Below, piece by piece: positions 5,767 to 10,366 of a stretch of 10,366 bases of DNA. The notes below the pieces were generated by a model. The model saw nothing but the letters and a program-made list of their open reading frames with translations. It did no database searches and had not been told where the DNA came from. The position numbers and the translations under genes were made by a program. Position 1 is the stretch's first letter, and every line of letters starts with the position of its first letter. This DNA is from JAZLIL01 sp045617405. Its GTDB lineage: Bacteria > Bacillota > Clostridia > Lachnospirales > Lachnospiraceae. The stretch is from positions 1-10,366 of the forward strand of contig JAZLIL010000173.1 of assembly GCA_045617405.1 (NCBI GenBank), given 5' to 3'.

Positions 5767-7221
5767 ATGAAAAACAGAATTCCGAAATGGTTAAAGGTTC
5801 TTGTGTCGATTGTTTTCTGGATCGGCATATGGACACTGATTTCATCGATCATAGACAAAGAGCTTCTTGTGCCGGCACCGACGGTGGTGGCACAGAGGCT
5901 TTGCGCGCTCATCACGGAAACTTCATTCTGGGTTAAATCGGGAATTTCGCTTGCGAGGATTGTCGCCGGTTTCGCAATCGGCTGCGTTGCGGGTGTCCTT
6001 CTTGCGGTGCTTTCTTTTGTGTCTGAGCTTGCCGAAGCTGTTATCATGCCGTTCATACGCGTCGTTCGCGCCACACCTGTGATGTCCTTCATCATGCTTG
6101 TCATGCTGTTCGTCGGCTACAATTTTGTCCCCGTGTACATCGCAGGCCTTCTTGTAACTCCCATCATGTATATGAACGTTTTGAACGGAATCCGCCAGGT
6201 TGATAACAAATTGATTGAAGTTGCGGACATATTCGACTTTAGTCGTGTCAAAAGACTGAAGCTGCTCTATGTCCCTGCGGTTGAACCGTTTTTCGCCTCC
6301 GGCGCAGTCACTTCTCTCGGACTTGCCTGGAAATCAGGCATCGCTGCCGAGGTTCTCTGCCAACTGAAGCTGTCAATCGGCGGCGAGATGTATTTCTCCA
6401 AGCTCTACCTTGAAACTCCCGATCTTTTCGCCTGGACTATTGTAATCATCCTTCTGAGTCTTGTACTCGAAAAGGCATTCAATAAACTTGTAGATGTGCG
6501 GCTCTCAAAAAAGCGTCGCAACGGAGAGCAGATGTCAGTGAATCCCATGACTGTGAAAGGGCAGCCGACGGAAATGATTCCGGTGGAGCGTCAGCCTGCC
6601 GGAGAGACACCCGAAAAACGTTCGATGCGCGAACAGTGTAGCAGTGCGATTGAAATTGAGGGCGTTTCGGTATCATTTGGGAACCAAAAGGTTCTTGAAA
6701 ACCTGACTTTGAATATCGGTGGCGGTATTACCTGCATTATGGGTGAGAGCGGTTCCGGAAAGACAACGCTTCTAAGGACAATCGCCGGGCTTCTAAGTTA
6801 CGATTCGGGCGAAATCAGAAAACATCCCGAGCGTGTTGCGTTTATGTTCCAGGAGGATCGTCTTCTTCCTTGGCTTACAGCTGTAGAAAACATCGCGGCA
6901 GTTTGCGATGACGAGTCAAAATCCCGAAGCCTTCTTGAGCAGCTTGAGCTAACCGGACACGAAGATAAGCTTCCTGCGGAGCTTTCCGGCGGCATGCAGC
7001 GCCGCATTGCACTTGCGCGCGCAATAGCTTTCGAAGGTGACATTCTGATTCTTGACGAGCCTTTCAAAGGTCTTGATGCAGCCCTCGCCGAACGAGTCAG
7101 CGCATTTCTGCGTACTCTCACTATCCCGATTATTATCGCAACTCACGACGAATCTGACATATCCCGTCTCAATGCATCGAAGATAACACTGCTTAAAACA
7201 GCGAAGAGTACCAGCGGATGA
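5767..7221 (+). CDS. Fused ABC permease and ATPase (NitT/TauT/SsuCB-type)
   Basis: This 484-residue protein joins two subunits that are usually separate. Residues 1-245 are a BPD-type permease with about six membrane segments and the EAA-type cytoplasmic loop (EVADIFDFSRVKRLKLLYVP, 151-170). A hydrophilic linker (about 246-292) leads to a complete ATPase. This has Walker A GESGSGKTT (326-334), Q-loop Q362 (FQEDRLLPW), signature LSGGMQ (406-411), Walker B LILDEP (427-432), D-loop GLDA (435-438) and H-loop H460. The FQEDRLLPW form is typical of SsuB/TauB-like ATPases. The ATG at 5767 is chosen because the permease family starts there; the frame stays open upstream into the lipoprotein gene, but that stretch is not membrane-like. 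The site before it (AAAAGAGAGA) is weak. The reading frame runs through without a break, so the fusion is real in this sequence. The 3' end overlaps the minus-strand prepilin peptidase gene. Confidence 0.88.
   Translation: MKNRIPKWLKVLVSIVFWIGIWTLISSIIDKELLVPAPTVVAQRLCALITETSFWVKSGISLARIVAGFAIGCVAGVLLAVLSFVSELAEAVIMPFIRVVRATPVMSFIMLVMLFVGYNFVPVYIAGLLVTPIMYMNVLNGIRQVDNKLIEVADIFDFSRVKRLKLLYVPAVEPFFASGAVTSLGLAWKSGIAAEVLCQLKLSIGGEMYFSKLYLETPDLFAWTIVIILLSLVLEKAFNKLVDVRLSKKRRNGEQMSVNPMTVKGQPTEMIPVERQPAGETPEKRSMREQCSSAIEIEGVSVSFGNQKVLENLTLNIGGGITCIMGESGSGKTTLLRTIAGLLSYDSGEIRKHPERVAFMFQEDRLLPWLTAVENIAAVCDDESKSRSLLEQLELTGHEDKLPAELSGGMQRRIALARAIAFEGDILILDEPFKGLDAALAERVSAFLRTLTIPIIIATHDESDISRLNASKITLLKTAKSTSG
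6523..6534 (+). promoter_or_regulatory. Possible internal translation start in the linker
   Basis: In the linker between permease and ATPase, GGAG (6523-6526) precedes an in-frame ATG (6532-6534, M256) by 5 bases. Starting here would give a free ATPase of about 229 residues, close to the size of a stand-alone SsuB-type subunit. It may be a relic of the ancestral start codon or still in use; the sequence cannot tell which. Confidence 0.3.
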
Positions 7222-7942
7222 GGGCGTCGCCGAACCACATTGCGGTGACGATGCCGGCAGAGAGGTACGGTCCGAGGGCGAGGCGACTGCCCTGGCCCTG
7301 AATTTTCATTCTGATGAGGTGGATTACGCACGCATATAAAAGACCGGCTATGAATGCGACTATCGTCAGTTTCCAGCCAAGTAAGAGCCCTGCGGCAAAC
7401 ATGAGCTTCACGTCCCCGCCGCCAAGGGCTTTTCCTTTTGATGCGTAGTAGATGATGGCAAGCGGAATGCTGACAATCAGCATTCCGATGATGTGAGAAA
7501 GCCGGTCGGTGTTTTCAAATGACGTAAGTGCGGCGCCGAAGACCAGAATTGCGATGTTGAAGCCGAGCGGGATTTCATAGGTTCTCCAGTCGATGACCGA
7601 GATTGCAACGAGACAGATGATTGCGGGCAGGTATGCGATGAGCCTTATCGAAGGACCGCAGACGATGCCCGTTACCGCAAAGAGGATGCCGGTTGCAGCT
7701 TCGACTGTCGGGTACTGCTTCGAGATGGGTGCCTTGCAGTAGCGGCACTTGCCCCCGAGAAAGATCCACGAGAAGAGAGGAACAAGGTCGAGCGGGCTTA
7801 AGACATGGCCGCACTTCATGCAGTGTGACCGTCCCTTAACGACTGACTCTTTGAGGGGAATCCGAAGAATCAGAACATTCACAAAGCTTCCAAAAACTAT
7901 TCCGAGAATAAAAAGAAAACAGTAAACAAGAAAATTCGACAT
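7193..7942 (-). CDS. Type IV prepilin peptidase (A24 aspartic protease family)
   Basis: This 249-residue integral membrane protein cleaves the leader from prepilins and methylates the new N-terminus in full-length family members. It has the N-terminal FGSFVNV motif (17-23) and two zinc-binding CxxC pairs (C41/C44 and C66/C69), which mark the N-methylating domain. The two catalytic aspartates lie in VIDWRTYEIP (D118) and GGGDVK (D177, the GxGD motif). About seven or eight hydrophobic segments are seen. The start has only a weak, distant ribosome site (minus-strand AGAAGGGAAG, about 10-13 bases away). It diverges from the PilM-PilN/PilO genes, with which it would act. Its last 29 bases overlap the end of the ABC gene, so neither gene has room for its own downstream terminator. 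Confidence 0.92.
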   Translation of the reverse strand: MSNFLVYCFLFILGIVFGSFVNVLILRIPLKESVVKGRSHCMKCGHVLSPLDLVPLFSWIFLGGKCRYCKAPISKQYPTVEAATGILFAVTGIVCGPSIRLIAYLPAIICLVAISVIDWRTYEIPLGFNIAILVFGAALTSFENTDRLSHIIGMLIVSIPLAIIYYASKGKALGGGDVKLMFAAGLLLGWKLTIVAFIAGLLYACVIHLIRMKIQGQGSRLALGPYLSAGIVTAMWFGDALIRWYSSLF

Positions 7943-8028
7943 ATTTATTCAGCTTCCCTTCTATAAATCTCTATTTTGCCGCAGGAGATTCTGCGTCATA
8001 TCCCGGGTAAAACTCACAGGGTAAAAAC

Positions 8029-8091
8029 TGCGTACTTTCTCACGTGCAAAGTCACGGGAAAGCGATGGCACAATTAACTAATTCGTACGCA
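8029..8091. repeat. Nested palindromes in the prepilin peptidase leader
   Basis: TGCGTAC (8029-8035) is the perfect complement of GTACGCA (8085-8091). Inside lie CTTTC/GAAAG (8035-8039, 8058-8062) and CGTG/CACG (8043-8046, 8053-8056). A separate dyad AATTA-AC-TAATT lies at 8072-8083. If the minus-strand promoter at 8164-8136 is used, all of this lies in the peptidase's 5' leader of about 187 bases and could fold as RNA or bind a regulator as DNA. No known RNA family is recognised. Confidence 0.3.
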
Positions 8092-8101
8092 AAACAGGGC
8101 G

Positions 8102-8120
8102 ATTCACACAATATTCACAC
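8102..8120. repeat. Two ATTCACAC direct repeats, one helical turn apart
   Basis: ATTCACAC is present at 8102-8109 and 8113-8120, with an 11-bp spacing. On the minus strand this lies about 9-27 bases downstream of the predicted transcription start of the prepilin peptidase, a good place for a repressor site. The use is inferred. Confidence 0.3.
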
Positions 8121-8135
8121 TGTTATCACGGTTTT

Positions 8136-8164
8136 GATATACCATAGGAACATAATACTATCAA
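8136..8164 (-). promoter_or_regulatory. Probable promoter for the prepilin peptidase gene
   Basis: On the minus strand, TTGATA (8164-8159) is followed after 17 bases by TATATC (8141-8136), with TGG directly before the -10 box (extended -10). Transcription would start near 8129. The spacer and -10 share ATTATGT and TATGGTATAT with the plus-strand promoter at 8243-8271. Confidence 0.5.
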
Positions 8165-8242
8165 CGTCAGGCAAAAGCAACTGATGATAAAGCGGATTGA
8201 ACTACAAAATCTCGCACGGAAATTTACAGCAGGCACTAAATG

Positions 8243-8271
8243 TTGCGCTCATTATGTCGATATGGTATATT
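8243..8271 (+). promoter_or_regulatory. Probable promoter for the PilM-PilN/PilO genes
   Basis: TTGCGC (8243-8248) and TATATT (8266-8271) are separated by 17 bases, with TGG before the -10 box. The -35 box is poor beyond TTG, so an activator may be needed. About 20 of 29 positions match the minus-strand promoter at 8164-8136, including ATTATGT and TATGGTATAT in the same register. Transcription would start near 8278. Confidence 0.5.
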
Positions 8272-8288
8272 GAAGACGATAATAGGGA

Positions 8289-8361
8289 CAACCATAAATG
8301 GCTGTTTTCGGTTGAAAGAGAACCTGAAGAAAAAGAAACCGAATAAAAGTGTTTATGGTTG
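8289..8361 (+). promoter_or_regulatory. Foldable leader RNA ahead of the PilM-PilN gene
   Basis: CAACCATAAA (8289-8298) is perfectly complementary to TTTATGGTTG (8352-8361). Inside this helix, TTCGGTT (8307-8313) pairs with AACCGAA (8337-8343), with purine-rich sequence in between. The outer helix ends 10 bases before the ribosome site AGGAGGG (8372-8378). The fold lies just downstream of the predicted start site (8278), so it would form the 5' end of the pilus mRNA. It could stabilise the message or present the ribosome site. I do not recognise it as a known riboswitch. Confidence 0.4.
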
Positions 8362-8388
8362 AATGCAAATCAGGAGGGCCGCTGTTAT

Positions 8389-10062
8389 ATGAGCAGGGCA
8401 ATAATTGTTGAGGTCGGACAGGTTTACACGAAGCTTGTCTGGTCCGACTACAATAAAAAGCATAATAGGGTCTACAAAACCCACATCTACAAGACTCCCG
8501 AGGAGACTGTGGAGGAGGGGTATGTAAGGGACATTGAGACCTATGTCGGTATGCTTCGTCACGAGATGAAGAAGGCCGGCATCACAGGAAGGAACATTGT
8601 CTTTACGATTGGTTCGAGCAGAGTTTTAAGCCGTGAGGTCGTGATTCCCCTGATTCAGAAGAGGCTGATTCCAAGACTGATCGAGTCCGAGCGCAAGGAG
8701 TACTTCCCCATGGACATCTCGGACCATCTGATCGCTTTTGATATAGTCGGCAGGGATGAAGAAAAGAAGAAGATGAAGCTGATGCTCTATGCGGCACCGA
8801 CATACCTGATCAGAAATTATCAGGCGATTGCGGTCGCAGGTCACTTCAATCTTCTTTCAATTGACTGTGTCGGAAACTCTGTTTACCGCTGGGTTTGCAG
8901 AGAGCTCGGCAGAAAGCTTTCCTTCCTGCTTCAGATTAATGAGAACAATTCAATGCTTACCGTTGTTGAGAACGGTTCAATGACTCTTCAGAGGAATATG
9001 AACTTCGGAAGCGAGGTTCTCTGTGATGCCTTTATGGCAGGCGGAAACCCTGAGGGCTTCGACCGCGACACGGCGATTGCCCTTATCAGACGCGAGGGAT
9101 TTCCGGATACAGGTGAGAAGAACGGTCTGTGGGAAGCTACAAGACCGTTTATTGGCAACCTTTCCCGAATCGTTGAATTCTACGTCAGCAAGAACAGAAA
9201 TGTTTTCATTCCGTGCATTTACCTGACGGGTGCAGGCGCCAGCGTGCCCGGACTTGATGACATGATTTCCGACGAACTCGGTCTTCCGGTAAAGCGCCTT
9301 GACGAGACAACGGAGCTTCTCCCCACACAGCCCGTAACGGACGAGATGCTTGAGATTGAGGGCGAGGAACAGGGCAAGAAGAAAAAGAAGGAAAAGAAGC
9401 CGAAAGAAAAGAAGCCAAAGGAGCCTGAGGATCCAAAATTTTTCGACCGTGCGAATCTCTACGACGGCGTCTTCATTGCAAGCATCGGCGCAAGCTATCG
9501 CAGCGTTGACTTTCTTGAAGCGAGCGCGGGATATGTTCCGAAGGAGAGCTTCTCACTTCTGTTTATGTGGATCGTCCTGATCCTTGTGGCAGTTGCGGGA
9601 GCAGCCTGGACGGCAAATGCCATGATTACCTATGACGAGACAGTCAAGAGGAAGGAAGAGATTGTTGAAAGAGTTGCAGGCGAGGAGGCGCAGCTTGCCG
9701 ATTACGACAGGCTCTACAGCATCATCACACAGTATGATACGATTCAGGCTCTTGCGGACTCAACCAGGAACAACGACGAGTACCTTAATATGGTCATGGA
9801 GATGATTGAGAAGAAGATTCCTACGAATGCTATCATCACTTCAATGACTTCATCGGATTCGGGGGTCAACATCTCCCTTGTAGCGACCTCAAGACGTGAG
9901 GCGGCAAAGACAATGCTTCAGATGAGAAGCCTCGAGTGCTTCAGAAGTGTTGCTTTCAGCGGCCTTTCAGATGACATGAACGAGGATGGTCTCGCAAGTG
10001 TATCCTTTAACGCAAGCTGTTCATATCCCGATTCATTAGCGGAGGTGGACCATGAAGATTAG
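8389..10062 (+). CDS. PilM-PilN fusion, type IV pilus inner-membrane assembly protein
   Basis: This 557-residue protein combines two pilus assembly parts. Residues 1-about 375 are a PilM-type actin-like ATPase, with an N-terminal VEVGQVYTKLVW strand-turn (8-19) and a phosphate-2-like YLTGAGASVPGL (278-289). A lysine-rich insert (330-350, repeated KKPKE) interrupts the fold before its last helix (FIASIGASYRS, 362-372). Straight after comes a PilN-like part: VDFLEASAGYVPKE, in place of the PilN tail that normally docks into PilM, one membrane segment (about 390-410), a charged coiled-coil stretch (about 414-440) and an extracytoplasmic alpha/beta domain to the C-terminus. PilM and PilN are usually separate proteins. 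The ATG at 8389 follows AGGAGGG by 10 bases and gives the typical PilM N-terminus; a TTG at 8359 is rejected. The PilO-like gene starts inside its last codons (11-base overlap). Confidence 0.85.
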   Translation: MSRAIIVEVGQVYTKLVWSDYNKKHNRVYKTHIYKTPEETVEEGYVRDIETYVGMLRHEMKKAGITGRNIVFTIGSSRVLSREVVIPLIQKRLIPRLIESERKEYFPMDISDHLIAFDIVGRDEEKKKMKLMLYAAPTYLIRNYQAIAVAGHFNLLSIDCVGNSVYRWVCRELGRKLSFLLQINENNSMLTVVENGSMTLQRNMNFGSEVLCDAFMAGGNPEGFDRDTAIALIRREGFPDTGEKNGLWEATRPFIGNLSRIVEFYVSKNRNVFIPCIYLTGAGASVPGLDDMISDELGLPVKRLDETTELLPTQPVTDEMLEIEGEEQGKKKKKEKKPKEKKPKEPEDPKFFDRANLYDGVFIASIGASYRSVDFLEASAGYVPKESFSLLFMWIVLILVAVAGAAWTANAMITYDETVKRKEEIVERVAGEEAQLADYDRLYSIITQYDTIQALADSTRNNDEYLNMVMEMIEKKIPTNAIITSMTSSDSGVNISLVATSRREAAKTMLQMRSLECFRSVAFSGLSDDMNEDGLASVSFNASCSYPDSLAEVDHED

Positions 10063-10366
10063 CAAGCGCAACATTACAAAGCTGCTGATCCTCTTAGCAG
10101 CTGCCGTCATCATCGCAGTTTCCTACTACTTCGGCTACAAGCCTTATACGGAGCAGCGCCATCAGGCAGAGGCAGAGATTGCCGACCTTGAGATCAAGGA
10201 AAGAGAGCTTCTTGCAAGGATTGATTCGCTTGACAATCTTCGCGAGCAGGCAGGACAGTTTGACCGGAAATTGCAGAACCTGATTTCAAAATACGGTGAA
10301 AGCAGTTCCCTCGAACAGGGACTGATCACAATAGACACAATAATCAAAAGCACCGGACTGGTAATC
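10052..10366 (+). CDS. PilO-like type IV pilus assembly protein (N-terminal part, runs off the window)
   Basis: An open frame of 105 codons runs from the ATG at 10052 to the edge of the window. It encodes a short basic cytoplasmic tail (MKISKRNITK), one membrane segment (about 11-28), then a charged heptad-like stretch (about 33-75: EQRHQAEAEIADLEIKERE and on) that predicts a coiled coil, and the beginning of a globular domain. This is the architecture of PilO (GspM-like), which pairs with PilN across the membrane. GGAGG (10041-10045) precedes the start by 6 bases, inside the end of the PilM-PilN gene, and the overlap suggests coupled translation. The assignment rests on architecture and position more than on specific motifs. 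Confidence 0.7.
   Translation, partial: MKISKRNITKLLILLAAAVIIAVSYYFGYKPYTEQRHQAEAEIADLEIKERELLARIDSLDNLREQAGQFDRKLQNLISKYGESSSLEQGLITIDTIIKSTGLVI

Larger units (their letters stand above)
7943..8388. other. Divergent regulatory region between prepilin peptidase and pilus operon
   Basis: This 446-bp stretch has no convincing gene. It holds two promoter-like sites in opposite directions (8164-8136 minus, 8243-8271 plus) that share sequence, an 8-bp direct repeat (8102-8120), several palindromes (7966-7995, 8029-8091) and a foldable leader for the pilus operon (8289-8361). Two short open frames (8184-8273 and 8191-8346) overlap the plus promoter and lack ribosome sites. Confidence 0.6.

Noticed and set aside
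8012..8062. Similarity to a c-di-GMP-I (GEMM) riboswitch on the plus strand: CACAGGGTAAA followed by GCAAAGTCACGGG
   Set aside because: The short conserved words resemble the class, but the helix between them does not form and there is no GNRA-type loop. The best plus-strand promoter lies downstream at 8243, so this would not be in the pilus mRNA. A covariance-model scan with RF01051 would settle it; a strong hit would reverse this.
8184..8273. 29-codon open frame starting at ATG 8184
   Set aside because: It has a weak ribosome site, overlaps the plus promoter, and has no recognisable protein features.
8191..8346. Open frame of about 50 codons (TTG at 8197 or ATG at 8254) before the PilM-PilN gene, with an acidic C-terminus
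   Set aside because: No ribosome site precedes either start, and the frame runs through the predicted plus-strand promoter and leader helix. It could still be a small gene if ribosome profiling shows coverage.

Overview
The window reads as a chromosomal piece of a mid-GC, anaerobic, monoderm-type Firmicute, most likely a Clostridia/Lachnospiraceae-like bacterium. The signs are strong GGAGG-type ribosome binding sites, a lipoprotein signal with the LSAC lipobox, a TM1266-type regulator (typical of anaerobes) and type IV pilus genes of the Gram-positive style. No placement closer than that can be supported from the sequence alone.

Layout, left to right. (1) Positions 1-169 hold two hairpins, the second terminator-like, closing something outside the window. 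(2) 170-1393 encodes an HI0933/BaiN-type flavoprotein. (3) 1394-1692 is non-coding and repeat-rich. It has copies of a REP-like motif (CCAAAGAACCGTCCCC) with a hairpin, then a near-consensus promoter whose -10 box runs into five 10-bp ATAATAACA(C/G) repeats. (4) 1693-2760 is an AAA/ATPase_2-type P-loop ATPase with a C-terminal winged-helix-like region, which may regulate itself through those repeats. (5) 2827-4014 is a cytoplasmic beta-lactamase-fold serine hydrolase, followed at once by a long hairpin with the same REP-like motif in its loop.

(6) 4090-7221 looks like one transcription unit. A promoter is followed by a leader with an intrinsic terminator and a competing pairing (a candidate riboswitch or attenuator). 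Then come a TM1266-family small regulator, a NitT/TauT/THI5-like substrate-binding lipoprotein, and a single polypeptide that fuses the ABC permease to its ATPase. Together these form a complete small-molecule importer of unassigned substrate. (7) 7193-7942 on the minus strand is a type IV prepilin peptidase, whose 3' end overlaps the ABC gene by 29 bp.

(8) 7943-8388 is a divergent regulatory region. Two promoter-like sequences pointing opposite ways share a common sequence (ATTATGT...TATGGTATAT), suggesting that the prepilin peptidase and the pilus assembly genes are expressed together. (9) 8389-10062 encodes a PilM-PilN fusion with a lysine-rich insertion, overlapped by the start of a PilO-like gene (10052 to the window edge). 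The right half is therefore the start of a type IV pilus assembly operon.

The most interesting points are the repeat-controlled ATPase, the unidentified terminator-bearing leader before the TM1266/ABC operon, the two gene fusions (permease-ATPase and PilM-PilN), and the mirror-image promoters in the pilus region.
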